DNA of 64,000 nucleotides, taken from NCBI GenBank assembly GCA_015680685.1, contig MNCI01012628.1:98740-162739 (forward strand). The letters are read 5' to 3'. The notes under the pieces are model-generated. The model made no database searches. It was not told the origin of the DNA and saw only the letters and a list, made by a program, of their open reading frames with translations. Origin of the DNA: Gnetum montanum (lineage: Eukaryota; Streptophyta; Gnetopsida; Gnetales; Gnetaceae). The translations under genes were made by a program, and so were the position numbers. Shown in pieces: positions 23,940 to 33,816 of this stretch (position 1 is its first letter; each line of letters starts with the position of its first letter).

Positions 23940-24400
23940 GGCAAAACATTGGTGGACCAGAAACGCACATGGAGACCTCCAGCACCCTCATCTTTGGGCC
24001 ATCAATAGCACCAAGAGTAGTTGTGTCCATGCCTCTACTGAACAGCCCGCACACTACATGGGTTTGGGGGGCCTCAGCGTGAGTAGTCAGCACCTGGCTA
24101 CTGTGACTGCCCAGCTCTTCTGCATGAATACTGCCATTGAAATTGTTGTCGTTATTATCAACTAAGGCATGTCCATCACACGGCTCGTCATGCCCACTTA
24201 TAATGCACTTTGTAACACCTTCGTGGCTGTGTTTTCATTGTTCGTCGAGGATCTGCTCTGTGCAGGTATCCACTGTGGTTATGCATTTTGCCAGTAGCAT
24301 GAACGTTTGGCTGCTCATGCCCAATTTTCTCACCCCTGTGGATGCTGCCAGCACCTTCTGCCTGGCCTTCGCTGGAACCACGGAAAGACTAAATATAATC
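23940..24400 (-). other. GC-rich block in the LTR with a long antisense frame
   Basis: Read leftward from 24400 the frame is open for about 150 codons apart from one TGA, with GC-rich third positions unlike the AT-rich surroundings. Visible text includes RQKVLAASTGVRKLG and CITTVDTCTEQILDEQ. I do not recognise the protein. The 3' LTR copy (about 34210-34660) keeps the same frame with the same stop, which reflects LTR identity rather than selection. It may be host exon sequence picked up by the element, or chance. Confidence 0.35.
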
Positions 24401-24437
24401 GAGAACATAACAAGGTTTCCGTGTTGATGGCCATGAG

Positions 24438-24710
24438 CAACACGGCAGCAACCAGGATACCCTGCAACTATTTTTTGAAATGCGACATCAGAGTCTGAAA
24501 ATGGATTCTTTTACCTACTATAATGTTTCTCTAACATTTCTCAGTGTTTGCGGAAACTTGGAAAACATCTCCTACGGCTAGCGGATTCATTCATTGGTTG
24601 TCAAGGGAGGACTAGAATTGGTTCTCACTGTGGAAAATGCTTTTGTTTCTTCGTACTCCAAGTGTGATGCCATGGATAGATATCTAAGTCTGATAATGAG
24701 TAGCAATTGA
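24438..24710 (+). pseudogene. PPR-protein gene fragment captured in the 5' LTR
   Basis: A continuous frame of about 90 codons with one internal stop reads QHGSNQDTLQLFFEMRHQSL, then MDSFTYYNV, LSVCGNLENISYG, RIHSLVVKGGLELVLTVENA and FVSSYSKCDAMD. This is the typical order of a plant PLS-class pentatricopeptide repeat: a ...GxxxxxLxLFxxM... helix pair, then FTxxxVLxxCxxL..G..IH..VVKxGxE..L.V.NALVxxYxKCGxMD. The internal TAG is CAG in the 3' LTR copy. Further right, MTWTCIIIG and VLFEQG (about 24890-25000) could be the next repeat. PPR proteins act in organelle RNA processing; this piece is not a functional gene. Confidence 0.82.
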
Positions 24711-25659
24711 AACGCTGAGAGTGTGAGATGATCAGGAATACACTTTTTAGCAAGAACTGCAATGTCTAAGTTGTCTTATCTATATACCATGGGTTTCTGC
24801 TTCCAATGGTGTGACTTTTGCTCATAAAATCTGAAAATGCTCTTTGGTGTTTTAAGAGGAATGGTTGAAATTGCAGTGAAACAAGGAAAATGACTTGGAC
24901 TTGCATCATAATTGGCGATGCTTTTCTACCGTTGGGACATGGACGTTAATTTCAATAATCCTGTAATTCATGTGACTGCGGTGTTGTTTGAACAAGGATT
25001 TCATTTGATTTGACTGGATCTGCTGCATCGCTTATGGTAAATGAAAGAATATTGTATATGCTATTAAAATTTTTTCACCAAGATCAATTCATCAGAGGTA
25101 GTTTCAGTGACCAGATGGAAACAGGTGTTGCAAGAGATGATAGATGCTTTCAAAAACCATACATGCAGTGTAGTGGCAAAGGTTACAACGACCGTAGTTT
25201 TTTATGAACACATGGCAACCTTACCAAAAACAGCAATAGTGCCTGATGCCAACGCATTCGTCATCATCATTACCAATCCATCAAGTGTGGTCATAGAGAC
25301 ATGAAGACACAATAAGATAGGTGCACAACTGAATCAGCGGAACCAAGAGATTATTTAGCCGATGTCAAGGAATCAGGGTTACAGTTTATTTGGAAGAAAC
25401 CGTCATCGCTAAAGACAAGTGCAAAACCCGAACGCACGGAATTGAAGTCACAAAATAAATTTCAATTTTATATGGTCTGGTGGCTAAAAATAATTTCAAA
25501 AAATTTTCTTACATGCGACAATTGTATAAAGCTCCTATAGTATGGAGATCTTGGATTTTTTTTATATAGGTTTTTTCTTATAAAAGAAATATTTGTAATA
25601 TTTACACATGCCAATGTTAACATGATTTTCTCCTAACTTCATGTATAAGTTATAACTTC

Positions 25660-25780
25660 CTAACTTGTTGGGCAAGTAATATCTCCTAGCTTGTTGGGCA
25701 AGTTATAACTTCCTTACTTGGGAGAGAAGTTACCCAAGATATTTTGGAATATCTAATTACCTATGAGACCCTATAAAAAA
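25660..25780 (+). promoter_or_regulatory. 5' LTR promoter: repeated upstream boxes and TATA
   Basis: TATA box CTATAAAAAA at 25771-25780. Upstream, CTTGTTGGGCAAGT occurs twice (about 25664 and 25690), surrounded by AAGTTATAACTTCCT-like repeats. The same layout is kept in the 3' LTR (TATAAAA at about 36044). Confidence 0.6.
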
Positions 25781-27022
25781 GCTTCAGGGATTAGAAGAAA
25801 GACATCACACACTCTTTGGGGAAAAAATGACACTCAAGGGTCACACTCGGGGTCTTGGAGAAAGATTGTAAAGAAGAAATTGTGAAAGATTGCTTCTAAG
25901 ATGACTTGTTAAAGGCAACATTTTAGCCTCTTTGTTATAGTTCTGTGAGTTATGTTTATTATTTTTTATTTTGTTTAAATTGTTTAGCTAGTGGTTTAGA
26001 TAGTATCATGCTTAGCAAGTAATTTTGGGATTTTTAGATTGCTCTTATTATTCTTGTTACACGATAGAAAATTTCTATTAAAATTTTGTCATAGAAGAGC
26101 TTGTGTTTGAAAGCCTTAAGAGCATTTTAGTATTGAATTTTATTATTATGCAATGTATGAGAACCGCTATTGAGATTGTTGTTAGAGAGCTTCTGCATGT
26201 AGTCAAGCCGTTGAATGATTCAATAGTCAAGAGGGTTCAGAAAATCTTTGGTATTTTGATAGGACCAGAATAGCTTCTTTTATCTTTAAAATGAATCTCC
26301 GTGGTATTTCAATCAAAAATTGTCAGGTCTTTTGAAGGTTCTGTTGAATGTAATTATTGACATCCATTATCTAGCCAAAATAGAGTCTCGTACGTGATAG
26401 TTTATGCAACAATTTTTTGGGTAGCATGGTAGGATTGTCTTAAAGAAATTGCTTATTTGAGCCTTAGAAGTTTGAACAATTCATAGTTATTGAATTTTGG
26501 ATAGCTTTATTGCGAAGTGTTTACTCATATCATTTTACCTTGTTTAAACATCTGAGATCTTTACACAAATCTGCTTTCTTGTTCTCTTCTTTCTATTTCC
26601 ATTGAATCTCGCTCTATTTCTAGTTTTCTTCTGGAACGATCTATTTCTTTGGGGAAAATTAGAAGTAGATTCGCAGAGTTGTGCTCAAATGTTTCTACAA
26701 AACTTTATTTCTTACAAGTAGGTATTATAAGGACCGCATAGACTAGGCAATTGAACAAAATAGGAACTCATAACAATTCACAGTACTTTGCAAAGTTGGA
26801 TGAATCTCTTTAAGATAAGTCATTTATAATTTTACACACAAGCCAATCGTTTCATTTTTCATAACAAAAAACCACAACAACACACACATACTCACATTAA
26901 CTATGGAGTTTATTTGGAGGTATCTAGGCCTTGGTGTTGCCAGAGACTAGCAAGCACCTAAATCCTGTTCGAGGACACTCGTTGGCAGTCGCGTCCGAAA
27001 TGGTCGCCAACAGTTTTTTTTT

Positions 27023-27040
27023 TGGCGCTAGAAGGAGGGC
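27023..27040 (+). promoter_or_regulatory. Primer binding site, tRNA not assigned
   Basis: TGGCGCTAGAAGGAGGGC, starting 10 bases after the LTR end behind a run of T. The TGG start and purine-rich body suit a primer site; I could not match a specific tRNA. Confidence 0.6.
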
Positions 27041-27140
27041 TGAAAATTTAGCCTCTAAGTTCATAAGCCTTATAATTTTAGCACATCAACCATTCTTTGT
27101 TACTATAAAGGCTTAAGAAATTAAATACTATTTTCAGCTC

Positions 27141-28391
27141 ATGATCAAGAAGATTGATAGTTTGGAAAATTTAAAAGTTTCAAAAGATATTCTTGAGTCT
27201 AAGATTAATTCTTCATCAGAAGAAGAACAAAAGAAAGTTTTTGAATTGGGAACAAGTAGTGGAGTGAAAACTAGAAGATCAAGAAGATCACCCATTATAT
27301 CTAGTTTATCGATTTATAAGAGAAGATCTAGAAAGTCTAAGAGTTCAACTATCCAAAGGAATAGGATGGCAAATCCTTGGCAAATAGTTACACCATTAGG
27401 ATTTCAAAATTACAATGATATTCCTAAGGTAGTTTACAAATATTTTCTTAAGCCTTGCATTCCTAGAAAAACTTATTTAGCTGAAGAATATATTCACATG
27501 TTTGAGTTAGCTTTAGCTCATGCAAATATTCAACATCAAAATAAAGCTTGTAGGTTTTTTGTATCAAATTTAAAAGATATGGCTCAGATTTGGTATTCAA
27601 ACTTACCAAGTAATAGTATTACAAGTTGGGATGACATGAAGAATCATTTCTTAGCCTATTTTGGTAATCAATTAGATCAACAACAACTATACTGTGGGCT
27701 AATACAAGCTAAGCAAGGAGTTAAAGAGTCAATTAGAGATTTTAACATCAAGTTTCAATGAATTTGTGGACTCTTTCAAAGACAATATATACTATCAAAA
27801 GAAATGATTAAAGAAACTTATCTTAAGGCTATAAACCCCAACATTTCAATTTGGTTAAGGAGAACTCCAAAATTAACTACACTAAATGACTACTTTAGTG
27901 AAGCTATACAGTTAGAAAAACTACTGAACTTGAATCCTAAAGAAAATATTACAATTTAAAAAAGAGAAGAAAGGGTTATGATTCCTATGAAAGATTTAGC
28001 TCAATTTAAAGCTTTACCAGGTCCATCTCATGTTAAGATAGAGCAAGAACATGAAAGAGTAGAATTTGAAAAAGGACAATTAATGAGAGATATGTCTAAC
28101 AAAATAGTGAAGCTTGAAAAAGCCTTGGCAAGAGTTAATATCAAGGAAGAAAGGAAAAATAGAAAGCATAAACATCAAGACACTAAGTTAGTAGAAGATG
28201 AGGATGAAAGTGATCTTATTATGTCCAACTTTCTTGATATTGAATCTGATAATGAGTTATCTAGTGTTCATTATGCAAGTAAATCTTCTAGCAATGGATC
28301 TAGCGATACTTCTTCTCTATCAAGTTCTGAAGAAGATATGTCTTCAGATGAAGAATGCAATAACAATGAGGAAAATGGATATAATCTTTGA
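27141..28391 (+). pseudogene. gag of the 13.7 kb element
   Basis: Capsid gene of a gypsy element. The first frame opens at ATG 27141 with a Lys/Arg/Ser-rich leader. The capsid domain is visible at about 27400-27760 (KTYLAEEYIHMFELALAHAN, MAQIWYSNLPSNSITSWDDM, ESIRDFNIKFQ) and continues past a stop at 27759 and another at 27957. The last part is a highly charged region (RKNRKHKHQ) and a Ser/Asp/Glu-rich tail. No zinc knuckle is evident. It is preceded by the primer site and followed by protease, as expected. Confidence 0.8.
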
Positions 28392-28583
28392 TCAAAGGAA
28401 AGATTAACTACTTCTAGACCCCCAAATGTTATTACTAATCCATCTACTAAGAGAAAAGCTTTTGAGCCAAATAGAAGAGATAAGAATAAAGGTAAAGACA
28501 ATTAAGTAGAGCAAAGCACTCCAAATCAATCTTTTAATAAATGGATAAATAAACCAAGCTTTATTGGTGATGGAGAGTATTAT

Positions 28584-28980
28584 TTGATTGAAGACCTTAA
28601 ATGTGTCAAGGCCAATATTAGCTTTTATCAGTTGCTTCAAATAGGAGATCAACAAAAAAAGGCTTTGGAGTTCATTAAAGGTAAAAGGAGAGCTAGAGAA
28701 TCAAAGTTAAATTATGTGTCTAATAATGATGAGAAATTAAAGACTTCGTATGATAAGGAATCTCCTCCTTTTCTTTTGACAATGAAATTAAAGGATAACA
28801 ACTTACACAATTGTTTGGTTGATTCTGAAGCTACGTCTACTATAATGCCATTGTCTATATGTAAGAAACTTGGTTTGATTCCCGAAAAATCAAATAAAAA
28901 GATTGTTCAAGTGGATAAAAGTAGAGTGAAGATTGTGAGTTAATTACCAAATGTTTTATTGAAAATTGCTTATGAACCTC
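28584..28980 (+). pseudogene. Aspartic protease of the 13.7 kb element
   Basis: Retropepsin-like domain: PPFLLTMKLKDNNLHNCLVD leads to the active-site loop, here DSEATST (28821) where DSG or DTG is expected, and then IMPLSICKKLGL. The third-position Gly is replaced by Glu through one G-to-A change, so this copy should be inactive. The frame ends at a TAA near 28941. Confidence 0.75.
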
Positions 28981-29269
28981 ACATCAGAAGTAGAGTAACT
29001 ATTCAAGTGGCAAATATACCATATTCGCATAGTCTCTTATTGAGTAGAAGTTGGAGCAAGAATTTCTCAGGTTACATCTCAACATATTATTCTCACATGT
29101 GGCTACCTTGGAAAGGAGAACCAAATCAAATATACATCTATAGCAAACCTTTGCTGATTAATAACATTACTTCAAATGGAAAAAGTAAAATGGCTGAAAA
29201 AGGAGGTGTTGAAAACAAAATTTGTACACTCCAAGAAAATTATGGTTCTAAAAAAGAACACTTAAAGAA

Positions 29270-29714
29270 TGAGGATAAATGGGAGTTATACTTTGATGGT
29301 TCATGTAATTCAAAGGGTGCAAAAATCGATATAGTTATATTAAGGAATGATTCACCTGAAATTCTCAAAGCAATTCATCTATCTTTCCCTTATACTAACA
29401 ACAAAGCTGAGTATGAAGCTTTATGCATTGCTATAAGAATAGCTCTAGAAAAAAAGATCAGAGTAATCACTATAAAAGGAGACTCAAGATTAGTTTGTGA
29501 ACAAGTAAAGGGTAACTGTGTAGTAAAGAGCTCATTCTTAAGACCTTATAAACAACTTGCTTGTAAGATGTTAGATCAGTTTCAACATTGTCGAATAAAG
29601 CATATAAATAGAGCAGAGAATCTTATAGCAGATGATTTGGCAAAGACATCTTCAAGATTGGATATGAAAATAATAGAAAGTTATAAATATGTAATGGTTG
29701 AAGAAGAACATTAG
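29270..29714 (+). pseudogene. RNase H domain located upstream of RT
   Basis: A complete-looking RNase H fold: WELYFDGSCNSKGAKID (first Asp), NNKAEYEALCIAIRIAL (Glu), ITIKGDSRLVCEQVKG (second Asp), and IKHINRAENLIADDLAKT (last Asp). The four acidic residues DEDD are all present. The pattern (FDGS...NNxAEYEAL...GDSxLV...N..AD.LA) is that of the second, plant/archaeal-type RNase H found in Tat-branch gypsy elements. It lies between protease and RT rather than after the normal RNase H. It is open for about 250 codons from 28959. Confidence 0.85.
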
Positions 29715-29944
29715 CCATCGGTACCAAATAATATAAGACATTTGCAAGTATTTGAAGTGATAATCAAGTACTAAGATTTATGAAAAACAAATAAGAATTT
29801 GAGGGTTAAGTGATACCTGAAACATCATCAAGCTCCAAAGCTAATTTCATTCCAAAAAAGATTATTGACTTGGAACATGAGTTCAAAAAAAATTTACTTA
29901 CTAGAAAGGATATACAAAACCTAGATAGTTAAGCTTTCGAGGTA

Positions 29945-30790
29945 GTGAATTTTGGATTAAACAAGATGCTAAAGATGTTGAATGTTACAAAGGAAAGAGA
30001 TTCGAGTTTCAAGCAAAACTTGTTAACATTTCTAAGAAATAATTTGGAAAATTTTGCTTGGTCTTATGATGATCTTAAAGCTTTTAGATTAGATGTGATG
30101 ACACATAAAATTCCTTTAATAGAAGGTTGTAAAATAGTCAAGCAAAAATAAAGGAAATTTAATCCATCATTTGAACCAGCTATGGAAGTCGAAATCAAGA
30201 ATTTTTTACAAGCACGAATCATATATTTAGTATGATATTCAACATGGCTTGCTAACCTTGTTCCAGTGAGAAAGAAAAATGGTGATATAAGGCTTTGTGT
30301 AGACTTTAGAAATCTGAATGATGCCTCAAAAAAGGATAAGTATCCACTTCCAAGAATTGATGAGATGCTGATTAAAGTCTCAGGTTGTCAAGTATATTCT
30401 TTCTTAGATGGTTTCTCAGGTTATAATCAAATCGTAGTAGATAAGAATGATAAATACAAAACAACATTTATCACCAAATGGGGAACTTTTGCTTACCAAA
30501 GAATGCCATTGGATTGTCAAATGCTGGAGCTACTTTTCAAAGAGCAATGGATTTAGCATTTAAAGATTTATTTGGCAAATTTGTGGTGGTTTATTTGGAT
30601 GATATTACAATATTCTCAAGAAAAAAATAAGATCATATTGATAATCTCCAGCAAGTTTTCAATAGATGTCGTGAGTTTGGTATTTCATTAAATCCTAAGA
30701 AGTGTATCTTCGGGGTTAAATCTAGAAACTTATTATGCCATGTGATATGTCAAGAAAGAATTGCCATAGACAATTCCCGAATCCAAGAAG
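29945..30790 (+). pseudogene. Reverse transcriptase of the 13.7 kb element
   Basis: Ty3/gypsy RT. After a linker (FAWSYDDLKAF) the domain shows WLANLVPVRKKNGDIRLCVD, FRNLNDASKKDKYPLPRIDE, FLDGFSGYNQI, then TTFITKWGTFAYQRMPL and the catalytic YLDD at about 30592-30603 followed by ITIFS. Further on come LNPKKCIFGV and similar residues. Frameshifts occur after the MPL motif and a stop near 30150. The catalytic Asp pair is intact. Confidence 0.85.
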
Positions 30791-31200
30791 TACAGAATAT
30801 TGAGCATCTCACAAGTAAAAAATCTCTTAGATCTTTCTTTGGGAAGATAAACTTTGTGAAAAAGTTCATCCCTGGGTTTACTGAAATTACCAAACCTTTG
30901 ATGCATATGCTAAAAAAGGATGTCCAAGTAGAGAAAACACCAGAATCAGAGAGAGCTTTATTAGAAATTAAAAATGCTATACAAGAGGCTCCATATTTGG
31001 TGAAGCCTAGGCTTAAAGAAGATTTTTGGTCATATTCTTTTACTTTGAATGATTCTATCACTGCCGTTTTAACACAAAAAGATGATGAAGGTCAAGAAGA
31101 ACCAATTGGATTTTTTGGGTATCAGTTAAAAGGTTCAAAATTAAATTATTCAGACTTAGAGAAACAAGCTTTTGCAGTCATCAAAGCACTTTAGCATTTT
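30791..31200 (+). pseudogene. RT connection and second RNase H (gypsy type)
   Basis: The frame reads SLRSFFGKINFVKKFIPGFT (connection), then YSFTLNDSITAVLTQKDDEG, PIGFFGYQLKGSKLNYSDLE and KQAFAVIKAL, which matches the standard gypsy RNase H following RT. The first catalytic stretch (usually TDAS) is TLND, so activity was probably lost. Confidence 0.75.
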
Positions 31201-31233
31201 AAATACTATTTAAAAAGTTCATTAGTCCACATT

Positions 31234-32670
31234 ATGCTAATTGAACCTGCAGTTAAGCGATTCCTAGCCCAAAATGAGATTGGATTAAAAAAAGGAAAAT
31301 GGCTTATAAAGTTGCAAAGTTTCAGATTTTCATTGGAAATATGCAAAAGAATTAAGGGAATGGGATTAGCCAAGTTAATGACTAGAGGAAGTGAAGTTTG
31401 TGCACTTGACACCCATGAAGAGAATTGGTATGATGAAATTCTCAAGCTTCTTAATACAAGAAAAATCCCAAATAATTTAACTGCAAGTCAAAAGAGAGCT
31501 TTCTTCAAAAGAGTACGAAGATTCATTATTAAAGATGGTATATTATATAGAAAATATTTTTGAGGGGTTTTATTGGAATGTGTTCATTATGATCAAATTA
31601 GTTTCATTTTGGAACAATTTCGTGATCATTTGAATTTATTTTATGAATCCCCTAAGTCGACTATGCAACATATACTTTGATATAGATATTACTAGCCTTC
31701 CATGTATCAAGACATTAGTTCAAAGATTCCAAAATGCTATAAATGTCAAATTCATGGACCCAAGATTAAAATGGCTATAGCACCTTTAAAGCCAGTAGTT
31801 GCAGATAGACCATTTCAGCAATGGGGTTTGGATTTTATCGATACAATTACTCCTTGAAGAGTTGGACACAAGTTTATTCTCATGGGTACTAATTATTTCA
31901 CTAAATGGTCTAAAGAAAAGGCTTTAAGAGGAAGTTCAGCATTAGATGTGATTAAATTTCTAGAAGACCACATTCTAAGTAGATTTGGTCTACCCGAAGT
32001 GTTAGTGTCAGACAATGGACCCGCCTTCAAATCTAAAGAGTTTATCAAATGGGCATCACAAAAATATATTTTCTTATTTTCCTCATCAAACTATTATCCT
32101 CAAGGAAATGGCTTAGTAGAATCCACCAATAAAAAGCTTATCGCTTATATCAAGAAATCGATGGATGGGAATCCAGGAAATTGGATAAAGTACCTACAAT
32201 CCGCGTTATGGTCAGATCAAATTAGATTCAAGAGAGCTATTGGGACATCGTCATATAACTTAGTTTATGGTTTGCCAACAAGAATTATAAATAATATTTT
32301 AAGCTTAGCTTCTGAATTCGTACAAAGATATAGTGAAAAAATTGATAAAGATAGAAGTTTCATGACTATGCTTATTAAAAGAGAAGCTGACATAGATAAA
32401 GCAACGGATAATTTGTTACAGAATACCTCTCAAGTTAAAATATGGTCTGATAGGAGAGCTCTAAAAAGAACTTTCAAGATAGGGGACCTTGTCCTATTAT
32501 GGAATATGAAGAAACCAAATAAGTTTACCTCGACATGGATTGGTCCATTTCAAATTACAAAGTAATTGTCAGAGGATACTTACAAATTATCAACTTTGGA
32601 TGGCATGGGTATGCAATTTCCATATAATGTTTTGCATATAAAATATTATTTTGGACAATTGCATACAGCT
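31234..32670 (+). pseudogene. Integrase of the 13.7 kb element
   Basis: The N-terminal zinc region is decayed (CYKCQIHGPKI near 31737). The core carries WGLDFIDTITP (first Asp, about 31825), LVSDNGPAFKSKEF (second Asp, about 32010) and NGLVESTNKKL (Glu, about 32108): a complete D,D-35-E set, though a stop follows the first Asp. The C-terminal part has FKIGDLVLLWNMKKPNKF and TWIGPFQITK. There is no chromodomain, consistent with a non-chromovirus (OTA/Tat) element. Confidence 0.85.
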
Positions 32671-32689
32671 TGAAGATATCCTTACACAA

Positions 32690-33096
32690 AAGTAATATAT
32701 ATATATATACACTATTAGGTATAATATTACTAGGAGTATAGTATTAATTATTATGTTTAATTATGCTATTGGTATATAGTTAGATAAGTAGATAGTATAT
32801 TATAATAATAAATATATTTAGAATAAATTTATTTAAATTATAAATTAGTTTTATAAGTTAATTCCTGCAAGTGAAACAAGTTGAAGCCTACAAGTGTGAC
32901 AAGTGGAGAAGGTGACTCATCCACCACTTAGTGAAGAATTTGACAAGTGGTTAGAATGCACAAAAAGAGGAAAAATTGGTTGAAGACTCTTGGGGGGAAT
33001 TTGAAATTTCTAGCTACTATAAAAAGAGGATTGGGTTGCCTGGGATTTCCTCATTTTCCAATTCAAGTTGAGTAGAGAAAGTAAGAGAGAGCTAAT
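32690..33096 (+). other. AT-rich non-coding spacer after integrase
   Basis: Contains a short (TA)n run near 32696 and no recognisable frame. It separates pol from the extra ORF. Confidence 0.5.
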
Positions 33097-33108
33097 TTGA
33101 AAGAGAAG

Positions 33109-33740
33109 ATGGATTTTGGGAGAACAATGAGGAAGTCTTTCATTCCTTATGTGATGGGATGTTGCCTAGAACATGTGTTAAAGGCTTACTTGAAAGCTAG
33201 AGCATGTGGAGCACCTAAAGAGTGTCCTTTCATGGCTTGGTTGGTTGATGAATTCTTATTCCTCACAAGAGGTTTAGAGATAGAATCAAATATCTGGGGA
33301 TAATATCAAAATTACCCAAGAAGAGGAAAGGGAAGAAGAACAACCAATCAATGGAGATTCATGGGAAGAAGCCTTTGTGTCCCAAGAAGAAGAAGAATGA
33401 CCCAATTGGGAAGAATAGAAGAATTCATTTGAGAAAGATGATGAGAAGATTGCTGAAGAAAAAGCTCAAGAAGATCAAGTTGAAAGCTCCAGCAAGCCAG
33501 AAAACAACAGAACAGCCTTCATCACGTCAAAAATTGCCTATGAAAAAGTTAGAGATATGAGGATTCCTACCAGAGTAACCCTCACAATTCTATTCCCATC
33601 TCAAGAATAGTCCATGGATAAAGGACTTGATAATGTACAGTTTGTTGTTTTTTTTAGGAATGAGGTTTTTATACCACCAAACCTTATGTTGAATGGGAAT
33701 TTTCCTCCAAAAAGATTTATCTGTTTAGCTGTAAAAATTC
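33109..33740 (+). pseudogene. Extra sense-strand ORF between integrase and 3' LTR
   Basis: Open from ATG 33109 for about 64 codons (MDFGRTMRKSFIPYVMGCC; CGAPKECPFMAWLVDEFLFL). After one frameshift near 33300 it continues as an acidic stretch (ITQEEEREEEQPINGDSWEE), a Lys/Glu-rich region, and TRVTLTILFPSQE, then MLNGNFPPKRFICLAVKIH up to the polypurine tract. Few stops interrupt this composite frame. I do not recognise the protein. Plant gypsy elements may carry extra 3' ORFs, some envelope-like, but no membrane segment is evident. Confidence 0.5.
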
Positions 33741-33802
33741 ATTAAAAGTTTTAGTACAGTTTAGTTTTAAAATGAGGCTTGCATAAATTTCTTTAAGCTT
33801 TT

Positions 33803-33816
33803 AAAGGGGGTAGAAA
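33803..33816 (+). promoter_or_regulatory. Polypurine tract
   Basis: AAAGGGGGTAGAAA directly abutting the TGTTGG start of the 3' LTR. Confidence 0.85.

Larger units (their letters stand above)
23551..27012 (+). repeat. 5' LTR of the 13.7 kb element
   Basis: 3462 bp with ends TGTTGG and CCAACA. It contains a comparatively GC-rich block (about 23940-24480), a PPR-like coding fragment (24438-24710), a promoter region and a long R/U5 of about 1.2 kb. It is much longer than typical plant LTRs, and the captured coding DNA explains part of that. Confidence 0.92.

Noticed and set aside
24137-24427. Plus-strand open frames in the GC-rich LTR block as proteins
   Set aside because: They overlap several other open frames; the antisense frame is the longest and best. 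LTR identity explains the conservation in the second copy.
33351-33560. Lys-rich open frame
   Set aside because: It is the shifted frame of the Glu-rich part of the extra ORF; GAAGAA repeats read as Lys/Arg out of frame.
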